Positions 26,269 to 35,690 of a DNA stretch of 64,000 bases are shown one piece after another. The notes beneath the pieces are model-generated. The model did no database searches. It saw only the letters and a program-made list of their open reading frames with translations, and was not told where the DNA came from. Each line of letters starts with the position of its first letter. The stretch's first letter is position 1. This stretch comes from Aurantibacter_A sp039941195. Lineage in GTDB: Bacteria; Bacteroidota; Bacteroidia; Flavobacteriales; Flavobacteriaceae. Position numbers and translations under genes: made by a program. The DNA is taken from positions 1-64,000 of the forward strand of contig NZ_JBDVFA010000027.1 in assembly GCF_039941195.1 (NCBI RefSeq), in the 5' to 3' direction.

Positions 26269-27828
26269 ATGGCAGGAGGAAAAGAAACCCCACGTCAGAA
26301 AATGATAAACCTAATGTACTTGGTTTTCATTTGTATGCTGGCGCTAAATATGAGTAAAGAAGTTCTTGCGGCATTCGGAATTATGAATGAACGTATGGAA
26401 GCTTCTAACGTCAAGACTATAGAAAGTAATGAAGCTTTCTTAGCAAGTCTTGGAACAAAAGCATCTGAAGATGCAGCAAAGTATGACAAGCTGTATAAAG
26501 ATGCTCAGAAAATCAAAGAAATGTCGAAAGACTATTATGACTACTTAGAAAATCTAAAGGCAGGTATGCTTAAAGGTGTTGAAGACCCGAAAGATTACAC
26601 TGTAATGGATAAGTCTGATTGGTTAGACCAAAAGTTCTTTCAAGGTGATGCTCTTGGAGCAGGTGGTAAAGAGTTCATGAAAAGATTGAATGATTACCGT
26701 ACGAACGTTGCAGCTATCGCTCCTGCAGCAGTTAAAGAAGCAGTTAAAACTCGTTTCGAAACTGGTGATGCGAACGGTAAAGTTGAAAAACGTGACGGAA
26801 CTAAGCAAGATTGGATTAACTATCATTATGAAGGTTTTCCACTTGTAGCTTCTTTAGCTAAATTAACTGCACTACAAGCAGATGTTAAGGCAACTGAAGA
26901 AGATGCTTTAAAGTCGATGTTAGCAGGTGAGTTAACTGAACAAGTATCATTGAAAAACTTTGCTACTTCTCTTTTTGCAAGCAAATCTGCTTACTATACT
27001 GGAGAAAAGTATGATGGTAAAATTATTATCAGCAAAACTGATAATTCTTCTACACCGGTAAGAGCTGAATTAACTTTAGATGGAAGAAAACTTTCTGAAG
27101 GTAAAGATTATAAGATTGAAGCTGGTGGTATTCGTATGTTAATTGGTTCTGGTAATGCCGGAGATCATGAAGTAGCTGGTACGTTATACTTTAAGCAAGA
27201 TGGTAATGAGATTGAAGTACCTGTGAAAAATTCTTTCGCAACTATTAGTAAGCCTAACGCTGCATTAATTGCTGCTGATAAGATGAATGTTGTTTATCGT
27301 GGTGTGTCTAACCCAATGTCAATTTCTATACCTGGTATTCCTAATAACAAAGTACGTGCTTCGGCTCCTGGTCTTAAGCAGAGTAGTGGTAGTAAGTATA
27401 TTATGAACCCTGGTAAAGGTAGAACAGTTACTATTACTGCATCTGGTACATTACCTGACGGTCAAGCTATATCTTCTAAGTCTGAATTCAGAATTAAAGA
27501 TATTCCAAGACCATCTGGATCTGTTAGAGGTGAAGCTGGTAGCATTAAAATGCCTAGAAAGAACTTAGAAGTATCAACTGTTGGTGCTATGCTTGAAGAT
27601 TTCGATTTCGATTTAAACTTAAAAGTAAGTGGATTTAAATTGAAAGTACCAGGACAGCCAACTGTAGCTGTAAATGGTCAGAAGTTAGATTCAAGAGCTA
27701 AGTCTGCTCTTAAAAGAGCTAAGAGAGGTGATGCTGTTCAAATCTTTGACATCAACGCTTATATTACAAATAACAAGAGTTATAAATTGAAGAAAGTATC
27801 TCCGGTTGTTGTGGAGATCACAAACTAA
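26269..27828 (+). CDS. gldM: T9SS/gliding motor protein GldM
   Basis: This 519-residue protein begins MAGGKETPRQKMINLMYLVF with a single transmembrane helix at about 14-33, which sits in the GldL ring. It continues into a long periplasmic part (about 40-519) of the helical and beta-rich domains D1-D4 known from GldM/PorM. It transmits motor rotation across the periplasm to the GldK/GldN ring. Length is usual for the family. A stem-loop lies between it and gldN. Confidence 0.96.
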   Translation: MAGGKETPRQKMINLMYLVFICMLALNMSKEVLAAFGIMNERMEASNVKTIESNEAFLASLGTKASEDAAKYDKLYKDAQKIKEMSKDYYDYLENLKAGMLKGVEDPKDYTVMDKSDWLDQKFFQGDALGAGGKEFMKRLNDYRTNVAAIAPAAVKEAVKTRFETGDANGKVEKRDGTKQDWINYHYEGFPLVASLAKLTALQADVKATEEDALKSMLAGELTEQVSLKNFATSLFASKSAYYTGEKYDGKIIISKTDNSSTPVRAELTLDGRKLSEGKDYKIEAGGIRMLIGSGNAGDHEVAGTLYFKQDGNEIEVPVKNSFATISKPNAALIAADKMNVVYRGVSNPMSISIPGIPNNKVRASAPGLKQSSGSKYIMNPGKGRTVTITASGTLPDGQAISSKSEFRIKDIPRPSGSVRGEAGSIKMPRKNLEVSTVGAMLEDFDFDLNLKVSGFKLKVPGQPTVAVNGQKLDSRAKSALKRAKRGDAVQIFDINAYITNNKSYKLKKVSPVVVEITN

Positions 27829-27841
27829 TAATTAATTAAAG

Positions 27842-27868
27842 TCCGGACAGTCGTTTTGATTGTCCGGA
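27842..27868 (+). promoter_or_regulatory. Stem-loop in the gldM-gldN intergenic region
   Basis: An 8-bp perfect stem (TCCGGACA / TGTCCGGA) with an 11-nt loop begins 14 bp after the gldM stop and ends 20 bp before gldN, followed by TATTTT. It may be an attenuator or mRNA-stability element setting the gldM/gldN ratio; the T-run is weak for full termination. Confidence 0.5.
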
Positions 27869-27888
27869 TATTTTAAAGTCAAACAGAC

Positions 27889-28791
27889 ATGAATTGGAAA
27901 AATGTTTTATTGATCGGAGCCGTTACCTTACTGCCCGCATCTATGATGGCTCAAGCGAATATTTTAAACGCTAAATTGCCGGAAGAGATTGGACAAAAAA
28001 CGGAAGCTCAAAAAGCTTTAGATGACGATACTCCACTCGAATATGGATACGTAGATGATAGAGATATCCTATGGTCTAAAACTACATGGGAAACAATCGA
28101 CCTTGATGAACGTGTTAATTTCCCACTATACTACCCTATTGATACTATTGATATAGGTGCGGATAGAAGATCGCTTTACGATGTATTTATTAAAAACATT
28201 AAGAACGGAAAACTTCAAGATGTTTATGTAGATTCATACTTTACTGAGAAAAGACAGTTTTCTGATTTGCAAGCAACTTTGCAAAAAAAGGATACTACAG
28301 ATCTTGGTTATGAGCAGATTAATGCTGGAGAAGAACTTTCTGCAGAATATATTAATCAAAGAGATTTATCAGCAGCTGATATCGAAGAATATCGTATAAA
28401 AGGTATGTGGTATTTTGATAAGCGACAAGGTGAACTTAAGTACCGTTTATTAGGTATTGCACCAGTTGCACCAGATGTTAACTTTATTGATGACGATTCT
28501 ATGGATCCTAGCGATTCAATGGTTGAACTTTTTTGGGTATGGTACCCAAGTGCCAGGCAGATTTTACATGAAGCCAAAGTTTTTAACCAAAGAAACTCAG
28601 CGCAGCCAATTTCTTATGATGCATTGTTAAACGCTCGTAGGTTTAATGGAGTTATCTATAGAGAAGATAATGTACATGGTGACCGTAAGGTTAACGATTA
28701 TATTTCTGATAATGCTTTGTTCCAATTACTAGAGGCCAAAAGAATTAAAGAGGTCATTAGAGACAGAGAACAAGATATGTGGTCGTATTAA
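27889..28791 (+). CDS. gldN: T9SS/gliding periplasmic protein GldN
   Basis: This 300-residue protein has a cleavable signal peptide (MNWKNVLLIGAVTLLPASMMAQA). The body is typical of GldN/PorN: YVDDRDILWSKTTWETIDLDE near 55-75, YRIKGMWYFDKRQGELKYRL near 165-185 and FWVWYPSARQILHE near 215-230. It binds GldK in the periplasmic ring of the T9SS. It is the last gene of the gldKLMN operon, followed by a strong terminator. No second gldN-like gene (gldO) follows. Confidence 0.95.
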   Translation: MNWKNVLLIGAVTLLPASMMAQANILNAKLPEEIGQKTEAQKALDDDTPLEYGYVDDRDILWSKTTWETIDLDERVNFPLYYPIDTIDIGADRRSLYDVFIKNIKNGKLQDVYVDSYFTEKRQFSDLQATLQKKDTTDLGYEQINAGEELSAEYINQRDLSAADIEEYRIKGMWYFDKRQGELKYRLLGIAPVAPDVNFIDDDSMDPSDSMVELFWVWYPSARQILHEAKVFNQRNSAQPISYDALLNARRFNGVIYREDNVHGDRKVNDYISDNALFQLLEAKRIKEVIRDREQDMWSY

Positions 28792-28820
28792 GACAGAATT
28801 TATTCCAATTCAATAGATAA

Positions 28821-28851
28821 AAAAGCCTCAACAGCAATGTTGAGGCTTTTT
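28821..28851 (+). terminator. Terminator of the gldKLMN operon
   Basis: A perfect 13-bp stem (AAAAGCCTCAACA and complement) has a GCAA tetraloop and ends in TTTTT, 29 bp after the gldN stop codon. Confidence 0.92.
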
Positions 28852-28890
28852 CATTTCTACTATGCCAATTACAATTTCTACCTTTATCAA

Positions 28891-29946
28891 ATGTTAGATT
28901 ATCTTATAGTTGGATTAGGAATAGCGGGAGTTTCGTTTTGTGAAACGTTAGAAAAAAATGGTAAATCGTTTCGAGTTATATCTGATTCGTCTCAAACTTC
29001 GTCCAAAGTAGCGGCTGGTATGTATAATCCAGTCATATTAAAAAGGTTTTCATTAACCTGGAAGGCGCTTGAGCAAATGGAGATGGTAGTTCCATTTTAT
29101 CAAAATCTTGAACATAAATTAAAGGTAAAATTAGATTACAAGCTTTCTGTGGTTAGAAGATTTGCATCTATTGAAGAACAAAACCTTTGGTTCGAAGCTT
29201 CCGATAAAATTGGTTTACAACAGTTTTTATCAACACAGCTAATTTCAAATAATAATCCCGGTATCGATGCACCTTTTGGCTTCGGGGAAGTTTTAAATAC
29301 TGGACGTATAAATACTAATTTATTACTCGAAAGCTATAAAGAATATCTTATTGAAAAAGATTTGTTCAAAAACGAGACATTTCAGCACGACAAGCTCGAT
29401 CATACGGATAGTGGTATAACCTATGGTGAAATAAGTGCTAAGTGTATAGTTTTTGCGGAGGGTTTTGGTATGCAAAATAACCCATACTTTAATTATTTAC
29501 CCATAACAGGAACAAAAGGGGAATTGCTGACTATTAAAGCGCCCGAATTAAAAGAATCACTTGCTGTAAAATCCTCAATTTTTATCATTCCTTTTGGGCA
29601 AGATTTGTACCGTGTAGGTGCAACTTATAAATGGAAAGATAAAACTAATGTACCCACTCAGGAAGCTAAAGATGAACTATTAGAAAAATTAGAGACTTTT
29701 CTTCGATGCGATTATGAAGTTGTAGATCATGTGGCAGGAATTCGACCCACAGTAACGGATAGGCGTCCGCTGGTTGGGAGGCATCCAGAACATAAAAATT
29801 TTTATGTGTTAAACGGATTTGGTTCTCGAGGGGTAATGATTGGCCCTTATGCGTCGAACCAGTTATATAATGCTATCGAAAATATTGAGCCAATAGCTGC
29901 AGAAATGGATATTGAGCGATTTAGAAAAAAATATACTACAGTTTAA
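28891..29946 (+). CDS. FAD-dependent oxidoreductase (DAO/glycine-oxidase-like)
   Basis: The start at 28891 puts the FAD-binding beta-alpha-beta motif (LDYLIVGLGIAGVSFCE) at residues 2-18; the upstream ATG at 28837 lies inside the gldN terminator and is rejected. The 351-residue protein has DAO-family features: VAAGMYNPVILKRF after the first strand, GLFAEGF-like CIVFAEGFGMQNN in mid-protein, and AGIRPTVTDRRPLVGRH plus NGFGSRGVMIGPYASN near the C-terminus. It probably oxidises an amino acid or amine; the substrate is unknown. Its 3' end overlaps the convergent DUF983-type gene by 11 bp. Confidence 0.85.
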   Translation: MLDYLIVGLGIAGVSFCETLEKNGKSFRVISDSSQTSSKVAAGMYNPVILKRFSLTWKALEQMEMVVPFYQNLEHKLKVKLDYKLSVVRRFASIEEQNLWFEASDKIGLQQFLSTQLISNNNPGIDAPFGFGEVLNTGRINTNLLLESYKEYLIEKDLFKNETFQHDKLDHTDSGITYGEISAKCIVFAEGFGMQNNPYFNYLPITGTKGELLTIKAPELKESLAVKSSIFIIPFGQDLYRVGATYKWKDKTNVPTQEAKDELLEKLETFLRCDYEVVDHVAGIRPTVTDRRPLVGRHPEHKNFYVLNGFGSRGVMIGPYASNQLYNAIENIEPIAAEMDIERFRKKYTTV

Positions 29947-30325
29947 CTTTCGAAGCATTAGGATCGTAATGGATGAAAAAATTAATCCAGATATTACGCG
30001 AAACGCGTACAATAAAGGGCATGAAAACAATTAATGCACCGACAATGGAGATAAATATACCCATTAAAGAAGCGTCAAATACAAAATAAGAGATTACAGC
30101 TGCAGCCACAGCAAAGGCGATTCCAACACTATAACTAACATACATGGCGCCAAAAAAGAATGAAGGTTCTATCTTATATTTGGTATTGCAGTGTGAACAT
30201 CTTTCATGCATTTCAAAAAGATTTCCAAGATGATATGGGTTTTTGTCCTTATACATGCTTTCTTCATGACATTTAGGACAAGTTCCTGTTAAAATACTGT
30301 ATGCTTTCGTTCCTTTTTTTAACAT
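29936..30325 (-). CDS. DUF983-family zinc-ribbon membrane protein
   Basis: The start was set at MLKKGTKAYSIL (complement of 30323-30325), giving 129 residues; the longer frame adds a Lys/Ile-rich sequence without family character. Two CxxC pairs (CPKCHE near 15 and CSHCNTKY near 42) form a probable zinc ribbon, followed by two transmembrane helices (about 57-79 and 87-107). The layout is that of DUF983 proteins, whose function is unknown. It is convergent with the FAD oxidoreductase and overlaps its last 11 bp. Confidence 0.85.
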   Translation of the reverse strand: MLKKGTKAYSILTGTCPKCHEESMYKDKNPYHLGNLFEMHERCSHCNTKYKIEPSFFFGAMYVSYSVGIAFAVAAAVISYFVFDASLMGIFISIVGALIVFMPFIVRVSRNIWINFFIHYDPNASKVKL

Positions 30326-30514
30326 TTGCAAAATCTTTATGTAAAGATAGTATTTTGCCTTTTTTTTAATGCCGATTTCAATTGTGAAAATCAATATTCA
30401 AATTGATTCTACTTATTGAATGTTTTTTATAAAATGTGGCTTTATATTAGGAAAAATATTATTGGAAACACTAGAATAATTCATTATTAATCTCATAAGT
30501 TTTAAGGCTATAAC

Positions 30515-32428
30515 ATGTTAAACGTCCACAATCTTTCTGTCTCTTTTGGTGGGGAATATTTATTTGAAGAAATATCGTTTCGTTTAAACGGTGGAGACCG
30601 CGTTGGTCTTATAGGTAAAAATGGTGCAGGTAAATCTACCTTGTTGAAACTTTTATCTAAAGAAATGGCTTATGATACTGGTACAATAGCTATTGAAAAG
30701 AATGTTAATATAGGCTTCTTAAAACAAGATATAGATTTTGTTGTTGGACGAACTGTATTAGAAGAGGCTTACCAAGCCTTTGAAGAGATTAAAACGTTAG
30801 AAGCGCAATTAGAAGATGTAAATAAACAACTTGTTGAACGTACCGACTATGAGTCGGAAGGGTACAATCAGTTGATGATTGATTTAAGTGACCTGACACA
30901 TCGCTTTGAGATTATAGGCGGTTATAATTATCAAGGGGATACTGAAAAGATTTTACAAGGTTTAGGTTTTAAACGAGAAGACTTTGATAAAAAGACAGAT
31001 ACTTTTTCTGGTGGTTGGCGTATGCGTATTGAATTGGCAAAATTATTATTACAAAGTAATGAAGTGCTGCTTTTAGATGAGCCAACAAACCACTTAGATA
31101 TTGAATCTATTATTTGGTTAGAGCAGTTTTTAAAAGGCCATACCGGTGCGGTGGTAATTGTATCGCATGATAAAATGTTCCTAGATAATGTAACGAACAG
31201 AACTATAGAGATTTCATTAGGGCGTATTTACGATTATAATAAACCCTATACCGAATTCTTAACCTTACGAGGTGAAATTAAGCAGCAACAAATGAATGCC
31301 CTTAAAAATCAGGAAAAGGAAATTCAACAAGCTGAACGCTTAATTGAAAAATTTAGAGCAAAATCAAGTAAAGCATCTATGGCGCAGTCACTTATCAAAA
31401 AATTAGATAAGATGGAACGCATTGAAGTTGATCAAGACGATAATGCTGCGATGAATGTTCGGTTCCCTATATCAGTAACTCCGGGTAAGGTTGTTACGGA
31501 AATTGAAGAATTATCTAAAAGTTATGGTGATCATCAAGTTCTCAAAGATATAGACTTGTTAATTGAGCGTAATAGTAAAACTGCCTTCGTTGGGCAAAAC
31601 GGTCAGGGAAAGTCAACCTTAGCTAAAATAATGGTTGGTGATTTAGAATATGATGGTCATTTAAAATTGGGGCATAATGTTGAAATAGGATATTTTGCTC
31701 AAAACCAAGCTGAGTATTTAGATGGTAATAAAACTATTTTAGATACGATGATTGATGCAGCAAACGAAAAGAATAGAAGTAAGGTAAGAGATATATTGGG
31801 TTCCTTTCTATTTAGAGGAGAAGAAGTGGAGAAGTTTGTGAAAGTTCTTTCTGGTGGTGAACGAAATCGTTTGGCTTTAGCAAAAATGCTTTTACAACCA
31901 TTTAATGTATTAGTGATGGATGAACCTACCAATCACCTAGATATCCAATCTAAGAATGTTTTAAAAACAGCATTACAAAATTTTGAAGGGACTTTAATTG
32001 TTGTTTCGCACGATAGGGATTTTCTACAAGGTCTGACTAATAAAGTTTATGAATTTAAGGATCAAAAAATAAAGGAATACTTAGGTGATATAGATTATTA
32101 CCTAGAACAACGTAAGGCGGCCAACTTTAGAGCTATTGAAAAAAAACAAGAGGTTCAAAAAGAAAAAGTAGTTTCCGATAAAGGTCAAAATAGCTTTAAA
32201 GATCAGAAAAAAATTAAGTCAATAAAGAATAAGCTTAGTTCTATTGAAAAGAAAATTGCTGATCTTGAAAAGAGTATAGCAAAAAGTGATCATGATTTAC
32301 TAATGAATTATGATGCGACTATAGCGCAACCTAATTTTTTCGAATCCTACAATCGTAAGAAAAAAGATCTTGAGGAATTAATGATTTCGTGGGAAAAAGC
32401 TACCCTAGACTTGGAGGAATTAGCTTAA
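30515..32428 (+). CDS. ABC-F family ATPase (Uup-like)
   Basis: This 637-residue soluble protein has two ABC domains in tandem and no membrane segment: Walker A GKNGAGKST and GQNGQGKST, signature motifs FSGGWRMR and LSGGERNR, Walker B LLLDEPTNHLD and LVMDEPTNHLD. The domains are joined by a helical linker (about 240-300), and the C-terminus (about 545-637) is a coiled coil as in Uup. ABC-F proteins act on the ribosome (translation factors or antibiotic resistance) or, for Uup, on DNA. The C-terminal coiled coil favours the Uup type. Single gene with no terminator I can recognise. Confidence 0.92.
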   Translation: MLNVHNLSVSFGGEYLFEEISFRLNGGDRVGLIGKNGAGKSTLLKLLSKEMAYDTGTIAIEKNVNIGFLKQDIDFVVGRTVLEEAYQAFEEIKTLEAQLEDVNKQLVERTDYESEGYNQLMIDLSDLTHRFEIIGGYNYQGDTEKILQGLGFKREDFDKKTDTFSGGWRMRIELAKLLLQSNEVLLLDEPTNHLDIESIIWLEQFLKGHTGAVVIVSHDKMFLDNVTNRTIEISLGRIYDYNKPYTEFLTLRGEIKQQQMNALKNQEKEIQQAERLIEKFRAKSSKASMAQSLIKKLDKMERIEVDQDDNAAMNVRFPISVTPGKVVTEIEELSKSYGDHQVLKDIDLLIERNSKTAFVGQNGQGKSTLAKIMVGDLEYDGHLKLGHNVEIGYFAQNQAEYLDGNKTILDTMIDAANEKNRSKVRDILGSFLFRGEEVEKFVKVLSGGERNRLALAKMLLQPFNVLVMDEPTNHLDIQSKNVLKTALQNFEGTLIVVSHDRDFLQGLTNKVYEFKDQKIKEYLGDIDYYLEQRKAANFRAIEKKQEVQKEKVVSDKGQNSFKDQKKIKSIKNKLSSIEKKIADLEKSIAKSDHDLLMNYDATIAQPNFFESYNRKKKDLEELMISWEKATLDLEELA

Positions 32429-32597
32429 AAAACGGTTGTAATGCAACTTGAGATTTTTTTACCACAGAAAATAGGACTTTCACAACAAAAAGTTACCGTT
32501 CGTCGATATTATTTGTTTTTTAGCGGGCGTAAAAGTTTATTTGTAGGGTAATTCCTATATGATATTACAACTTTTTTAATAGACCAAATTATTACAA

Positions 32598-33476
32598 ATG
32601 AACACGAAACTATATTTTGTTTTACTATTTATTGCTTGTCAAAGCATAATGGCAATAGTTCCAAAAAGTGAAAAGCGAGTGCTAATAGACTTATATAATA
32701 GCACGGCTGGTGAAAATTGGAACCAAAAATGGGATTTAAATAAACCAGTAGCTACTTGGCATGGCTTGGAAATTGAGAATGGCAATGTTGTAGCTATTCA
32801 TTTAATGGATAATAATTTAAATGGCGAACTACCTACATCAATCGGAGAACTATCTAAACTTAAAGAACTAGATGTAGCCTTTAATAAGTTAAAAGGTAAT
32901 ATACCAACTATTATTGGTGAGTTAAAGCGGTTAGAGGTTTTAAGATTTGGTAAGAATAAGTTTTCGGGATCTATTCCAAACGAGATAGTGAACCTACATA
33001 AATTAAGAATACTCGATTTGTTTAATAATAATTTGACAGGAGAGTTGCCTAAAGGAATCGAAAATCTTGAGAGAATCGAAGTAATATCTATTTCTGATAA
33101 TTCTTTATCTGGAACTTTACCAGAAGGTTTAGGTGAATTACAACACCTAAAAAGATTAGAAATAGCTAATAATAAAATAGAAGGTGATATACCTGATAGT
33201 TTAAGTAATCTTAAAAATTTAAAATCACTCGTTTTAGCTGAAAATAACTTTGAAGGAAAATTTCCAAGCTCAATTTTTAGTTTGCCGAATTTAAAAGTTG
33301 TGCAAATTCAAAGAAATAATTTTGATCAAATGTATATCAAAAATAGCCTTCCAACTGAGACTAGTGTGGTTATGTTAGATTATGAAAATAAAGATAAATT
33401 TTCTGAGAACCCTATAGAGTCGATTCTAAATCATACAGAGGTTAGAACTGCAGATACTAAGTTCGAAGATGAGTAG
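32598..33476 (+). CDS. Secreted plant-type leucine-rich-repeat protein, copy 1
   Basis: This 292-residue protein has a signal peptide (about 1-19, ending SIMA) and a Trp-rich N-terminal cap (GENWNQKWD, ATWHGLE). About eight LRRs of the plant-specific type follow, with the pattern LxxLxxLxLxxNxLxGxIP, for example LRILDLFNNNLTGELP. The C-terminus is a short acidic tail ending RTADTKFEDE. There is no lipobox and no T9SS sorting domain. It is the first of three tandem paralogues that share cap, repeats and tail; the next gene starts 25 bp downstream. Probably a protein- or glycan-binding secreted protein; ligand unknown. Confidence 0.85.
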   Translation: MNTKLYFVLLFIACQSIMAIVPKSEKRVLIDLYNSTAGENWNQKWDLNKPVATWHGLEIENGNVVAIHLMDNNLNGELPTSIGELSKLKELDVAFNKLKGNIPTIIGELKRLEVLRFGKNKFSGSIPNEIVNLHKLRILDLFNNNLTGELPKGIENLERIEVISISDNSLSGTLPEGLGELQHLKRLEIANNKIEGDIPDSLSNLKNLKSLVLAENNFEGKFPSSIFSLPNLKVVQIQRNNFDQMYIKNSLPTETSVVMLDYENKDKFSENPIESILNHTEVRTADTKFEDE

Positions 33477-33501
33477 CGTTAAAGAAGATAAAAAGTGGAA
33501 C

Positions 33502-34395
33502 ATGAAGTTGTTGAAACAAAATATTAAAGTACTTGTAATACTCTGTTTGGGTTTTATTTACAATGGGTACGCACAAATAGCCTCAGCTGAGAAGGACGTA
33601 CTTTTAGATTTGTATAATGAACTAGAAGGAAACAATTGGAATCAGAAATGGAATATTCAAGAACCAGTAGCAAATTGGCATGGGGTTGAGATTTCTGGTA
33701 CTCACGTAGTAGGATTAGATTTGTTTAGAAATAACCTGAAGGGCCAATTGCCGGAAAGTATTAACAAGTTAAATAAATTAAGGTATTTAAACTTAGCCTT
33801 CAATGGTTTGGAAGGAGAACTTCCTAGTACGATTACAGATCTTTCACATTTAATAGTTTTAAAACTAGAGATGAATAAGTTAGATGGTACTTTACCTACA
33901 GAAATTGGTAAACTTAGAAACTTAAAGGAATTTACGATTTTCAATAATTTCATTTCAGGAACAATTCCAGAATCATTAGGTAAAATAAAGAATTTAAAAA
34001 TATTGAATTTATCAAGTAATAAGTTTGAAGGTGCTATTCCTGGTTCATTAGGTAATCTAACAAAATTAGAAAGTTTAGGACTTTTTGAAAATGGCTTAAA
34101 AGGAGCTATTCCTAGTCAAATTGGAAATCTAACAAAATTAAAAGAATTGGTACTTGCAAATAATGAATTCAACGGAGAAATACCTATGGAAGTTGGTCAG
34201 TTAGCAAGTCTGGAAATATTTCAAATTCAAAATAACAAATTCGATTCCTTTAAAAGTTTAGAACAATTTAGTTCTCGAGAGTTATTGGTTTTTGACTATG
34301 ATAAAGAAGAGGAAGATAAAATTGATTTTAAAGAAACAAATTTCAACAAATCTCGTATGGCTGATACGAAATTTGAAGATGATGATAATGAGTAG
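33502..34395 (+). CDS. Secreted plant-type leucine-rich-repeat protein, copy 2
   Basis: The start at 33502 gives a clean signal peptide (MKLLKQNIKVLVILCLGF, ending YAQ); an ATG at 33469 would overlap the previous gene and bury the signal behind charged residues. The 297-residue protein repeats the plan of its neighbour: cap with NNWNQKWNI and NWHGVE, about eight plant-type LRRs (LKILNLSSNKFEGAIP), and an acidic tail containing RMADTKFEDDDNE. Codon use and composition match copy 1. Likely co-transcribed with copy 1 and ended by the terminator at 34423. Confidence 0.85.
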   Translation: MKLLKQNIKVLVILCLGFIYNGYAQIASAEKDVLLDLYNELEGNNWNQKWNIQEPVANWHGVEISGTHVVGLDLFRNNLKGQLPESINKLNKLRYLNLAFNGLEGELPSTITDLSHLIVLKLEMNKLDGTLPTEIGKLRNLKEFTIFNNFISGTIPESLGKIKNLKILNLSSNKFEGAIPGSLGNLTKLESLGLFENGLKGAIPSQIGNLTKLKELVLANNEFNGEIPMEVGQLASLEIFQIQNNKFDSFKSLEQFSSRELLVFDYDKEEEDKIDFKETNFNKSRMADTKFEDDDNE

Positions 34396-34422
34396 TTGTG
34401 TGTAACTTTAGTTAGTTTGGTT

Positions 34423-34452
34423 AAAAGGGGTGCGCATTGTACCCCTTTTTTT
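34423..34452 (+). terminator. Terminator after LRR copy 2
   Basis: A 9-bp stem (AAAAGGGGT / ACCCCTTTT) with a 9-nt loop is followed by a T-run, 27 bp past the stop codon. Confidence 0.85.
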
Positions 34453-34624
34453 AGCACTAAATGCAAAAAAAAATCGATAAAAATATCAGAAAACCGGTTT
34501 TTTTACGTTAAAAGCAAACAATTAGTTCACTAATGAAAATTTTTAACCTGAATTTTTGGCCGTAAAAGGCTTCAACAATTGATAAAACAAGTGAATTTTT
34601 ATTGTAACCCAAAATCTAATAATT

Positions 34625-35506
34625 ATGACCAAAAAACTACTTTATGCTTCATTTCTTTTCATTCTTTTCTTTCAAACTGCCGTCCAAGCGCAGGTGCCAG
34701 AAAATGAAAAGTCAGCTTTAATTGATCTTTACAATGCTACAAATGGTGATTCGTGGCTTGTACAATGGAATTTAAAAACGCCTGTAAATCAGTGGTACGG
34801 TGTAGATATAATCAATAATCATGTTGTTGGTTTAAATCTATATAAGAATAATCTGGTAGGTGAAATTCCAAATACTATCCAAAATCTTAAAAAATTAGAA
34901 GTATTAGATTTAGCTTTTAATAATTTAGAAGGAAATTTACCTAGCGAGATAGCTAAGCTTACTAACTTGAAAGTTGTGAAACTTGAGATGAACGGTTTAA
35001 AAGGAAACTTGCCAAAGAACTTTACTGCTATGCAGAATTTGGAGGAGTTAATCTTGTTTGATAATAAATTGGAAGGGAATATTCCTTCTAGCATTGCAGA
35101 AGCAAAAAAGCTTAAAATATTAGATCTTTCTAATAACTATTTTGAAGGTAATTTACCTGCTACAGTTGCTGGATTAACTAATCTAACAAATTTTAGTGTT
35201 GCCGGTAACAAACTAGGTGGAGAGATTAATTTTAGCTTTGCTAAAATGAAAAATTTGTCAGAGTTAATGTTATCTTTTAACAACTTTAATGGTGAAGTTC
35301 CTGAAGGTATTGAAACATTAAAAGATATTCAATTCTTACAACTTCAAGGAAATGGTTTTAGTTCTTTCGAAAGTCTTAAAGAAATGAAAAGTGTTGATCT
35401 AGTGGCTTTTGATACAGATGATCTTCAGTTGAATATTAAATATAAGCAACTTCATGAAATTGATAATAGCGGAATGGCTAACAATAAATTTGAAGACGAA
35501 GAATAA
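34625..35506 (+). CDS. Secreted plant-type leucine-rich-repeat protein, copy 3
   Basis: This 293-residue paralogue of the two preceding genes has a signal peptide ending VQAQ, a Trp-containing cap (GDSWLVQWN, QWYGVD), plant-type LRRs (LEVLDLAFNNLEGNLP and others), and an acidic tail ending MANNKFEDEE, a variant of the ADTKFED tag of copies 1 and 2. It has its own 229-bp upstream region after a terminator and its own terminator, so it may be regulated separately from the first two copies. Ligand and role unknown. Confidence 0.85.
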   Translation: MTKKLLYASFLFILFFQTAVQAQVPENEKSALIDLYNATNGDSWLVQWNLKTPVNQWYGVDIINNHVVGLNLYKNNLVGEIPNTIQNLKKLEVLDLAFNNLEGNLPSEIAKLTNLKVVKLEMNGLKGNLPKNFTAMQNLEELILFDNKLEGNIPSSIAEAKKLKILDLSNNYFEGNLPATVAGLTNLTNFSVAGNKLGGEINFSFAKMKNLSELMLSFNNFNGEVPEGIETLKDIQFLQLQGNGFSSFESLKEMKSVDLVAFDTDDLQLNIKYKQLHEIDNSGMANNKFEDEE

Positions 35507-35531
35507 TCATTTAACAACTTATTCAATTATT

Positions 35532-35559
35532 AGGGATGCAAATGCATCCCTTTTTTTTT
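35532..35559 (+). terminator. Terminator after LRR copy 3
   Basis: The inverted repeat AGGGATGCA / TGCATCCCT (effective 8-bp stem, 4-nt loop) is followed by nine T. Confidence 0.88.
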
Positions 35560-35690
35560 GTCAAATTTTGAAAAATTCAAAGACATAGCCTATGCAATGC
35601 TTTTTACATTTAAGATATGTTTAACTTTAATAGCTTAAACTAATAGATAGTTTTGTAGTCTTAACAAGAATCAAACTTCTAAACCAATAC

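Noticed and set aside
28837..28890. Longer N-terminus of the FAD oxidoreductase
   Set aside because: It would translate through the gldN terminator hairpin and put aromatic-rich residues before the Rossmann motif.
32598..35506. T9SS C-terminal sorting domain on the LRR proteins
   Set aside because: The C-termini are short acidic tails, not the roughly 70-100 residue beta-sandwich domain.
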